DNA of 10,731 nt, from NCBI GenBank assembly GCA_030038885.1, contig JASHQY010000130.1, positions 1-10,731 on the forward strand. Direction: 5' to 3'. This DNA comes from Thermoplasmata archaeon (lineage in GTDB: Archaea > Thermoplasmatota > Thermoplasmata > Lutacidiplasmatales > UBA184). Below, piece by piece: positions 1 to 6,092 of the stretch. Below the pieces are notes generated by a model. It saw only the letters and a program-made list of their open reading frames with translations. It was not told the DNA's origin and did no database searches. The translations under genes were made by a program, and so were the position numbers. Every line of letters begins with the position of its first letter. Position 1 is the first letter of the stretch.

Positions 1-1
1 T

Positions 2-679
2 GTCGCCTGGGTACCCGAGTTGTTTCCGTTCGACCCGGCCTCCCGCGCGCTGCCGCTGATGGTCTACTTCGCAGGGTTCCACGGATACCGCCGGGCCGAT
101 GCGCTGCCGCGCTGCCGGGACCTCCTCGCCCGCGTCGGGCTCGGTGCGGAGGAGCGCGGTCGAGTGCGGAACTTCTCCCAGGGAATGAAGAAGCGCCTCT
201 CGCTCGCGAGCGCGATGATCTCGGACCCGACGAACCTCCTCTTGGACGAGATCCTGAACGGGCTCGATCCCGAGGGGATCGCGTTCGTCCGGAACTGGGT
301 GGTCGAGCTCCGCCGCCAGCGCAAGGCCGTGCTGCTCTCCTCGCATCAGCTCGGCGAGCTCGAGGCGCTCGCGGACCGGGTGACGTTCGTCCATCACGGG
401 AAGGTGCTGCGGACGATCGACCGCGCCGAGCTCGCCCGGGCCGGCGGCACGTCGTTCCGGATCCGGCTGCGGAACTTCGCCCCGGCAGCGCTCGAGTACC
501 TCGGCGAGGTGGGCGAGACCGTCCAGTCCGACTCCACGATCTGGGTCACGCGGCCCCGCCGGGAGGCTCCCGAGGTCGTGGCGGAGCTGGTCCGTCGGGG
601 GTACGAGGTCGACGAGTTCCGCGTCGAGTCGACCTCGCTCGAGGCGTACTTCCTCGAGCTGATCGGAGCGGCGAGATGA
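2..679 (+). CDS. ABC transporter ATP-binding protein (ABC-2 exporter type), 5'-truncated
   Basis: This is the ATPase subunit of an ABC exporter, missing its N-terminus. The frame is open from base 2, so the Walker A region lies outside the window; the TTG at 20 is internal. The 225 visible residues begin with VAWVPEL, which matches the stretch just after the Q-loop. The signature motif is FSQGM (nt 173-187), a common variant in ABC-2 ATPases. Walker B with the catalytic Glu is NLLLDE (nt 233-250). The following residues read ILNGLDP where the family usually has PTNGLDP. The H-loop His is in LLSSHQ (nt 344-346). The last 80 or so residues resemble the accessory C-terminal domain of ABC-2 ATPases and end in SLEAYFLEL. 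The stop overlaps the permease start as ATGA, so the two are probably co-translated. Substrate cannot be read from the sequence. Confidence 0.93.
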   Translation, partial: VAWVPELFPFDPASRALPLMVYFAGFHGYRRADALPRCRDLLARVGLGAEERGRVRNFSQGMKKRLSLASAMISDPTNLLLDEILNGLDPEGIAFVRNWVVELRRQRKAVLLSSHQLGELEALADRVTFVHHGKVLRTIDRAELARAGGTSFRIRLRNFAPAALEYLGEVGETVQSDSTIWVTRPRREAPEVVAELVRRGYEVDEFRVESTSLEAYFLELIGAAR

Positions 680-2199
680 ACGTTTACCGACACGAGCTCC
701 GCTACCGCGTGCGCAGCCGGACCTCGGTCGCGGTCGCGATCGTCGTGGGGCTCACGCTCGCGTTGGGGTACGCGGGGATCTACGGAGCCGAGAGTCAGGT
801 CGCGATCTCCGCCTCGGGCTTCGAGTACTACTCGGCCGGAGCGTTCCACGTCGATCTGTGGGTGGTCGACGTCATCGGGGATCCCGTGGCGGGGGTCCAG
901 GTGAACCTGGTCGTGACCCCCACGACGAACGAGACGACCTTTCCTCCCCCGCCCCCGCCGCCGGCGCTGTTCAACGAGACCCTGGTCAGCAACGCCACGG
1001 GCCAGGTCGCGTTCGACGTGCTCCTCGCTCCGGGCCAGTACGACGCGACCTTTCACTCGACCTATCCCGCGCGACCCTTGACGCAGCTCACGGGAGAGCT
1101 CTTCGGCGCTACGGTGCTCGACTCGGCGCCGGGCGGTGTCCCGACGCCACTTTTGAGTCCGCTCGTGACGGTCGCGACCGGCTACTATGTCGAGTCCGCC
1201 CGACTGCTGGCGGTCTGGGGGGGTCCGAACGGGAGCTCGCCCGTCGGGGACTCGGTCGTCGCGTGCGGCGCGGTGCTCGATTTCTTCCAGCCCGGTCCGC
1301 AGAACTGCTCCGGCCTCGCGACCACGCCGCCGGTCGCCCTCACGGGGTATCGGACGCTGCTCCCGCTGCCGACCGTCGCCCTGCCCCCGGTCGGGCAGGA
1401 CCAGCAAGCGTACCTGCTGCTGGAGATCGTGAACGCGACCGGCGCCGTCCTCTTCGTCACCCAGGAGTTCTTCCCCGCGACCCCAGAACCCAGCATCGTG
1501 TCGAGCAACAGCGGGCCCGGACCCGGCCTGCTCGGCGCGTTCGCCGCCGACCTGGCGCTCCTCGTCGCGCTCGCCGCGTTCCTGATCGTCTACTGGAGCT
1601 ACGCGCGGCCCCGGCTCTCGGGAACGGTCGAGATGGTGCTCGTGCGTCCGGTCACGCGCGAGGGGCTGTTCCTGACCCGGTACCTCGCGATGGCGATCGT
1701 GCTCGCCGCGGCGGGGGCCGCGACCGTTCTCCTGTTCGATCTCGGCGTGACCGAGCTCCTGGCGCAACCGCTGCCGCCGGCGTTCGTCGCCGCGCTGTTC
1801 GGGAGCTTCCTCGCGGCGGGGATGGGCTTTGCGGGGATCACCTTCCTCGCCGCCCACGCGTTCCGCTCCTCCCGCGGGGTGCTCGCGCTCGGGATCGGTC
1901 TCTTGCTCGTCTGCTCGCTCTTCTGGAACATCCTCGTGGCGCTCGTGGCCTACTTCGCGGGACTCAGCGCCGCGAACGCGACCGCCGCGGCGGAGCTCGT
2001 GGCCCGCTCGCAACTCCTCGCCCCGCCGCAGTTCCCGGCGATCGTGTCCGGCCTCCTGACGGAGGGAGAGGTGTACGGGATCGGATCGGCGTCCTATGCG
2101 GGCGCGGGCGTCACGGCCGCGTGGGTCGTCGCCGCGGCGCTCGCCTGGATCGTCGGGACGTTCGTTCTGACCTACTGGCGTGTGCACACGCGCGACTGA
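676..2199 (+). CDS. ABC-2 type permease with large sequon-rich extracytoplasmic domain
   Basis: The 507-residue membrane partner of the preceding ATPase. A short cytoplasmic N-terminus (RHELRYRVRSR) leads into TM1 at about 17-35. An outer domain of about 250 residues follows, then five more membrane segments near 286-307, 336-356, 369-392, 401-428 and 477-501. RPVTREGLFLTRYLAMA (about 324-340) resembles the conserved cytoplasmic segment of ABC-2 permeases. The outer domain holds seven consecutive prolines (90-96). Residues 60-125 (VVDVIGDPVAGVQVNL to NATGQVAFDVLLAPGQY) look like an Ig-like or carboxypeptidase-regulatory beta-sandwich. Six N-X-S/T sequons lie at N85, N100, N106, N185, N210 and N253, and cysteines 197 and 211 could form a disulfide. 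The ATG overlaps the ATPase stop by 4 bp, and GGAG at 665-668 sits 7 nt upstream. Substrate unknown; a lipid, peptide or drug exporter are all possible. Confidence 0.9.
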   Translation: MNVYRHELRYRVRSRTSVAVAIVVGLTLALGYAGIYGAESQVAISASGFEYYSAGAFHVDLWVVDVIGDPVAGVQVNLVVTPTTNETTFPPPPPPPALFNETLVSNATGQVAFDVLLAPGQYDATFHSTYPARPLTQLTGELFGATVLDSAPGGVPTPLLSPLVTVATGYYVESARLLAVWGGPNGSSPVGDSVVACGAVLDFFQPGPQNCSGLATTPPVALTGYRTLLPLPTVALPPVGQDQQAYLLLEIVNATGAVLFVTQEFFPATPEPSIVSSNSGPGPGLLGAFAADLALLVALAAFLIVYWSYARPRLSGTVEMVLVRPVTREGLFLTRYLAMAIVLAAAGAATVLLFDLGVTELLAQPLPPAFVAALFGSFLAAGMGFAGITFLAAHAFRSSRGVLALGIGLLLVCSLFWNILVALVAYFAGLSAANATAAAELVARSQLLAPPQFPAIVSGLLTEGEVYGIGSASYAGAGVTAAWVVAAALAWIVGTFVLTYWRVHTRD

Positions 2200-2207
2200 T
2201 CTCGGAG

Positions 2208-2228
2208 GGGACCCGGTCCGCCGGGCCC
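2208..2228. terminator. Strong hairpin in convergent gap between permease and endA
   Basis: The 49-bp gap between the convergent stops holds an inverted repeat. Bases 2208-2216 (GGGACCCGG) pair with 2221-2228 (CCGGGCCC), giving an 8-bp G/C stem with one bulged A at 2211. The loop is TCCG, which fits the stable UNCG tetraloop class. The stem can form from either strand, but the UNCG loop reads only on the plus strand. On the minus strand a short T4 run (2235-2238) lies 10 nt after the endA stop. Archaeal termination usually depends on U-tracts, so the hairpin may instead protect 3' ends or separate the two transcripts. The structure is directly seen; its role is inferred. Confidence 0.4.
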
Positions 2229-2248
2229 GGAGCCAAAACCTCAGCGCG

Positions 2249-3310
2249 CTAGGGCCGGATCCGCTCGAGCGAGAGGAACCGGACCGAGGCGTCCGGAGCG
2301 ACCGCGGCGAGGACGAACTCCTTGCGGACGCCCTGGGCGACCCGCACGCCGCCCGCGATCTCGGGCCACGCCGACCGATGCGCGGCCGGGACCGCCTGGA
2401 CGAGGTAGCGGGCGTGCGCGTGGTCGGGGTTCCGCGGGTACGCGCGGAAGTGCGCGCCGTACTTGAACCCCGTCTTGACGACCAGCTGGCGGCCCCGCAG
2501 CTCCCGGTAGGCGGCGCGCCGCTCCTCGAACCGCGGGTCCAGGCGGCGGGCGCGGCGCTCGAGCCGCTCGGCGGAGACCGAGCGGCCGGTCGCGGCGTCC
2601 CGCAGCGCGAGCTGGTGGGATCCGACGAGGTACGCGGCCTCGAGCAGCGAGAGCTCGAGCCGGTCGCCGACCCGGCTGCCGTAGGCCAGCGAGCGTCCCA
2701 GCTCGGCGACCGCGGCGGGATCGTGGACCGTCACGCGGTCGTTCGAGAGCCAGCCCTCGGCGGCGGCCGCGAGCGGCGTCGGCGGGAGCGCCCCGCTCGG
2801 GGCGGTGCGCCGGACGCGGTAGTACGTGAGGTCGGACTCCTCGTCGACGAGCGCGAGCAGGAGGAGCTTCTTCGCGCTCTGCGCGCGGTCCGCGAGCTCG
2901 GCGACGTGCGCGAGGTCGAACGGCACGCGCTCGCTGAGGGCCTCGACCCAGTACCGGGACGGCGTCTTGTGCAGGATCCCGCCCCGGGGCAGGACCGAGA
3001 ACGCCACCGGCGGCGGCGTCGCGCGCACGACGTAGCCGCGCTGGCGCAGGTCGCGGTAGACGAGATAGCGGACCGGGAACCCGGGGTCGGAGCGGACCGC
3101 TCGCCGGAAGACCTCCGCCCAGCCGACGGGCCGACCGGCCGCGACGACCTCGGCGCGGGCCATCTCGGTGAGGTAGACCGCCTCGTAGCGGTCGAGCGCG
3201 AGCTCCCCGCCGCCGCCGAGGGTCCCGAAGTAGCCCTTCGCGTAGATCGAGCTCGACTCCGCCGGGTCGGCGAAGCGGACGGTCCCGTCCGCGGCGAGCA
3301 CGCCGCTCAC
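2249..3310 (-). CDS. endA: tRNA-splicing endonuclease EndA, two-repeat (alpha-2) type
   Basis: EndA cuts introns from precursor tRNAs at the bulge-helix-bulge motif, leaving 2',3'-cyclic phosphate ends. The 353 residues contain two tandem copies of the endonuclease unit, as in the euryarchaeal alpha-2 enzymes that work as homodimers. The N-terminal copy (about 22-168; GYFGTLGGGGELALDRYEAVYL, RYLVYRDLRQRGYVV) lacks a catalytic triad. The C-terminal copy (about 215-353; GDRLELSLLEAAYLV, VVKTGFKYGAHFRAY) carries the probable triad Tyr291 (FRAY), His299 (HARYLV) and Lys330 (GVRKEF). The spacings of 8 and 31 fit the family. A much longer open frame upstream is a shadow over pyrE. The GTG chosen overlaps the pyrE stop by 4 bp (GTGA), with GGAG 9 nt upstream. 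It is the last gene of the operon and ends in TAG. Its placement beside lipid genes is probably transcriptional convenience. Confidence 0.93.
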   Translation of the reverse strand: MSGVLAADGTVRFADPAESSSIYAKGYFGTLGGGGELALDRYEAVYLTEMARAEVVAAGRPVGWAEVFRRAVRSDPGFPVRYLVYRDLRQRGYVVRATPPPVAFSVLPRGGILHKTPSRYWVEALSERVPFDLAHVAELADRAQSAKKLLLLALVDEESDLTYYRVRRTAPSGALPPTPLAAAAEGWLSNDRVTVHDPAAVAELGRSLAYGSRVGDRLELSLLEAAYLVGSHQLALRDAATGRSVSAERLERRARRLDPRFEERRAAYRELRGRQLVVKTGFKYGAHFRAYPRNPDHAHARYLVQAVPAAHRSAWPEIAGGVRVAQGVRKEFVLAAVAPDASVRFLSLERIRP

Positions 3311-3861
3311 CGGCGGGCGCTCCGCAGCTCGGAGAGGGTCACGAGCGCCTCGAGCCGCACGCCGGCCGCCGCGAGGCGCCCGACGGCGCCCTCCTCCCGG
3401 TCGAGCACGACGAGCGCGCGGTCGACGACCCCGCCCGCGGCGCGGACGATCTCGACCGAGCGCAGCGTGCTGCCGCCGGTGGTCGTCACGTCCTCGATCA
3501 GGAGCACGCGGGCGCCGCTCGGGATCTCCCCCTCGAACGGCTGGCGCGTGCCGTGCTCCTTCGGCGCCTTCCGGAGGACCGCGTACGGCCGGCGGAGCCG
3601 CAGCGCGAGGGCGACGACCAGCGGGACCGCGCCCAGTTCCATGCCGGCGAGCCGCTCCTCGGTACCGGCGCGGGCCGCGAGCGCCCGCGCGAGCACCTCG
3701 AGGCGCGCGGGCTCGGGCCACGCGCGCTTCACGTCGATGTAGACGTCGCTCTTCGCCCCCGAGGCGAGCGTGAAGTCCCCGAACCGCACGGCGCCGGCGT
3801 CCAGGAGCACGCCGACCACGTCGGCGCGGCTCGGCGCTTCGCCCGCCCTCGCTGCGCTCAC
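3307..3861 (-). CDS. pyrE: Orotate phosphoribosyltransferase
   Basis: PyrE transfers the ribose-5-phosphate of PRPP to orotate, giving OMP, the second-last step to UMP and hence to UTP and CTP. The 184-residue length is typical of archaeal PyrE. FTLASGAKSDVYIDVK (30-45) is the orotate-side N-terminal motif. The segment LRKAPKEHG (96-104) holds the mobile-loop lysines and the family's KEHG signature. VLLIEDVTTTGGST (119-132) is the PRPP-binding motif with adjacent acids E123 and D124. Two GTG codons in tandem (3864 and 3861) can start the gene. I chose 3861 because it overlaps the carS stop as GTGA and because AAGGTG lies 5 nt before it, whereas 3864 leaves only 2 nt. The gene overlaps endA by 4 bp. 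PyrE helps make the pyrimidine nucleotide that CarS consumes, but pairing by chance is just as likely. Confidence 0.95.
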   Translation of the reverse strand: MSAARAGEAPSRADVVGVLLDAGAVRFGDFTLASGAKSDVYIDVKRAWPEPARLEVLARALAARAGTEERLAGMELGAVPLVVALALRLRRPYAVLRKAPKEHGTRQPFEGEIPSGARVLLIEDVTTTGGSTLRSVEIVRAAGGVVDRALVVLDREEGAVGRLAAAGVRLEALVTLSELRSARR

Positions 3862-4436
3862 CACGGCACCTTCTTCAATCCCGCGTGGTAGCCGACCCAG
3901 TTAAAGAGTGCGTGCAGGCCCAGCGTGTAGACCAGGAGCCACAGCACGCCCTCCGCACTCACGAAGACCGGGACGAACAGTCGGGGAACGAGCGCGAACC
4001 CCACGAAGACCGGGACCAACACGAACGGCAGCTGGTCGAGCAGCAGCGTGCGGGTCCCGCTCGGCCGGCCGAGCCGGCGCTTGACGAACGAACCGAGCGC
4101 ATCGCCGCTCATCGCGCCGAACGCGAGCAGCGCGACGACCGGCACCGCCGCGGCGACGCTCGCGGCGAAGTGCGGGACGATCTGAAGGTTCGGGGGCGCG
4201 AGCAGGATCAGCCACGCCTCGAATAGCCCGACGGCCATCCCAACGAACCCGCCGCACAGGAACCCCGACCACGTCTTCGACGGCCCCAGGACCCGCTGTC
4301 CGTCCCGGGCCCATACGCGCCCGAGGTCCATCGGAGGGCCCCAGCCCCGCGGAAGGGTCGCGGTCGCGTTCGCGACGTACGCCGGCAGGAGGACCCAGAG
4401 GACCGCGAGGGCCGACGACTCGAGCGGGTCCAGCAC
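3858..4436 (-). CDS. carS: CDP-archaeol synthase (CarS, formerly DUF46)
   Basis: CarS transfers CMP from CTP to unsaturated archaetidic acid (DGGGP), giving CDP-archaeol, the precursor for polar head-group attachment in the membrane. The 192 residues have about five membrane segments (near 7-25, 57-80, 91-111, 131-152, 159-180). Family signatures are clear: LLPAYVANATATLP (16-29) near the N-terminus, GPSKTWSGFL (51-60), the charged loop SGDALGSFVKRRLGRPSG (110-127) followed by DQLPF (134-138), and the C-terminal HALFNWVGYHAGLKKVPW (175-192). D112 and D134 are likely in the CTP/Mg site, by analogy with CDP-alcohol cytidylyltransferases. The GTG start is 9 nt after the peptidase TAG, and no other start exists in frame between them. 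The 3' end overlaps pyrE by 4 bp. Together with the two prenyltransferase genes upstream it completes a pathway block. Confidence 0.95.
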   Translation of the reverse strand: MLDPLESSALAVLWVLLPAYVANATATLPRGWGPPMDLGRVWARDGQRVLGPSKTWSGFLCGGFVGMAVGLFEAWLILLAPPNLQIVPHFAASVAAAVPVVALLAFGAMSGDALGSFVKRRLGRPSGTRTLLLDQLPFVLVPVFVGFALVPRLFVPVFVSAEGVLWLLVYTLGLHALFNWVGYHAGLKKVPW

Positions 4437-4445
4437 GGAGCCCCG

Positions 4446-6092
4446 CTACGGCTCCCGCACGAACCGCTCGATGGTCGCCGCCACGCCCGCGATCTTCCGG
4501 GGGTCGGCGTTCTCCTCGGCCTCGTGGATGTGGGACTCCGGGTCCATGCAGCCGAAGACCAGCGCGGCGAGGGGGGCGCCCGCGGGCGTGCGCAGATCGC
4601 GCAGCGCGCTCGCGTCGGTCCCGCCGTACTCGCCGCGGACGCCGTCGGCGCCGAGGGTCGACTTGAGGATCCGCTCGAGCTTCACGACCGCGGGATGGTC
4701 GACCGGGAGCGCGTAGCCCGAGCGGCAGCGCTCGGGCGGCGCCTCGATCCGCGCGGACGGGGAGTTCGTCGCCGCCCAGTTCCGCGCGTACGCGAGCGCG
4801 GCGCGCAGCCCGTCCTCGATCTCCATCTCGGGGGGGAGGCGCAGGTCGACCGCGTAGGTCGCCGTGACCGGGGTCCGACCCTCGAGCCAGCCCCGGTCGA
4901 TCGCGGCGCGGAGGAGCTCGAGCACGACCGGCACGGGGTTGTGGCCGCGGTGCGGGTAGCCCGAGTGCGTCGCCTCCCCGAGGAGTTGGACCGCGGCCGC
5001 CCCGGGGGGCACGACGACGGCGGTCGCGCCATCCGGCTCGAGCCGGTAGGGCGCGGGCACGAGCGGGGCCAACCGTGCGCGGAACGTGTCGACCTCGCGC
5101 GGGGGACCGCCGAGCACGAGGGTCACCGCGGGCGCGATCTGGTTCGCGGCGTCGTTCTCGGAATGGGCGGCGAGGAGCCGGAGCTGCGCGGCGTCGGGGG
5201 CGGTCGCGTGGAGGTCCGCGCGGGTCACGGTCGCGCGCCCGGTGATCACCGCTTCCGGCGCGTGGCGGTCGGGCCAGTCCGGCGAGCGGTAGACCGACTT
5301 CCACGTCCGCGCGATCTCGTGCAGCCCGACGAGCGCGCGACCGTAGGCGATCGCCTCCAGGAGGGGCACCGGGCCGGCGAACGAGGCGTCGAGGAACGCG
5401 ACCCCGCTCGAGCCGGCGGTCGCCTCGGGGCTCCCGTCCGGGATCAGCGCGACGTCGGCCCGGAGGATCCGCTCGGGGTCGTCCGGGGCGCGGAGGGCGT
5501 CGTGCGCCTTGATCGCCTCGATCCCGCCGGCGCCGGCGGTCTCCTCGTCGCAGCAGGCGACCAGCCGGACGTTCCGGGGCGACCGGGCCCGGCCGTTCGC
5601 GAGCCGCCGGAGCGCGAGCAGCGACGCGACGATCCCGCTCCCGAGGTCGTCGGACGACCCGCGGCCGTAGAGCCGGCCGTTCGCGCGGAACGTGAGGGAG
5701 TGCGGCGGCGAGCGCCAGAGCGGCCACTGCTCGCGTGGGACCGGCAGCACATCGAAGTGCGCGAGGATCAGGACGGTCTCCTTCGCCCCGACGTCGAGGT
5801 CGGCGATGACGTTCGGCCGGGAGAGGCCGTGCCAGTCGCCCGCCACGTCGCCCACGACGACCGGGTCGTAGATCCGGGTCGAGAGCCCCGCGGATCGCGC
5901 GGCCCGCACGATCACGTCCGCCGTGCGCAGGTAGTTCGGCTTCTCCCACCGCCCGTGGACCGGGTCCTCGAGGTTCGTCGGGGCGGCGGCGACCAGCTGG
6001 GTGAGCAGGCGCAGCGCCTCCTCGTCCCCGAGGGCCGCGGCGGCGCGTCCGAGGTCCGGCTCCGCGGCGACCGTGCGACCCCCTCCGTTCAC
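4446..6092 (-). CDS. M20-family metallopeptidase (ArgE/DapE/carboxypeptidase type), enlarged
   Basis: A predicted dinuclear zinc hydrolase of peptidase family M20. The metal site looks complete: H112 and the adjacent catalytic D114 (AHFDVL), bridging D148 (GRGSSDDLGSG), general-base E183 with metal E184 (CDEETAG), D219 (LIPDG), and H521 or H523 (SHIHEAEEN). The lid-domain signature appears at 374-385 (ATHSGYPHRGHN). The protein has 548 residues, against about 400 for most M20 enzymes. Much of the excess lies between SSGVAFLDASFAG (228-240) and that signature, suggesting an insertion of around 130 residues. No signal peptide is visible, so it is probably cytoplasmic. The GTG start overlaps the DUF2070 stop as GTGA, and an open frame running far upstream in DUF2070 is a shadow. 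M20 members act on peptides, acyl-amino acids or related amides; the substrate here is unknown. The family's RocB-like long forms are a possible comparison but not established. Confidence 0.9.
   Translation of the reverse strand: MNGGGRTVAAEPDLGRAAAALGDEEALRLLTQLVAAAPTNLEDPVHGRWEKPNYLRTADVIVRAARSAGLSTRIYDPVVVGDVAGDWHGLSRPNVIADLDVGAKETVLILAHFDVLPVPREQWPLWRSPPHSLTFRANGRLYGRGSSDDLGSGIVASLLALRRLANGRARSPRNVRLVACCDEETAGAGGIEAIKAHDALRAPDDPERILRADVALIPDGSPEATAGSSGVAFLDASFAGPVPLLEAIAYGRALVGLHEIARTWKSVYRSPDWPDRHAPEAVITGRATVTRADLHATAPDAAQLRLLAAHSENDAANQIAPAVTLVLGGPPREVDTFRARLAPLVPAPYRLEPDGATAVVVPPGAAAVQLLGEATHSGYPHRGHNPVPVVLELLRAAIDRGWLEGRTPVTATYAVDLRLPPEMEIEDGLRAALAYARNWAATNSPSARIEAPPERCRSGYALPVDHPAVVKLERILKSTLGADGVRGEYGGTDASALRDLRTPAGAPLAALVFGCMDPESHIHEAEENADPRKIAGVAATIERFVREP

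Noticed and set aside
394..2187. Minus-strand open frame of 597 codons opposite the ABC genes
   Set aside because: Arg/Glu/Gly-rich shadow of the ATPase and permease genes, with no motif or plausible start region.
2180..3742. Long plus-strand open frame (520 codons) across endA and pyrE
   Set aside because: Composition is Arg/Gly/Ala/Asp-rich with no recognisable family, and it lies opposite two clear conserved genes. It is a by-product of high GC and strong third-position bias.
3901..3906. TATA-like CTTTAA on the minus strand about 40 nt before pyrE, possible internal promoter
   Set aside because: These bases encode the conserved LFN of the CarS C-terminal motif, so coding constraint explains them. 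No further promoter evidence.
4436..4448. In-frame TAG followed 9 nt later by the carS start, suggesting pyrrolysine read-through to an M20-CarS fusion
   Set aside because: Both proteins end and begin at normal family boundaries, endA also ends in TAG, and no pyrrolysine machinery is visible. Simple adjacent genes explain it.
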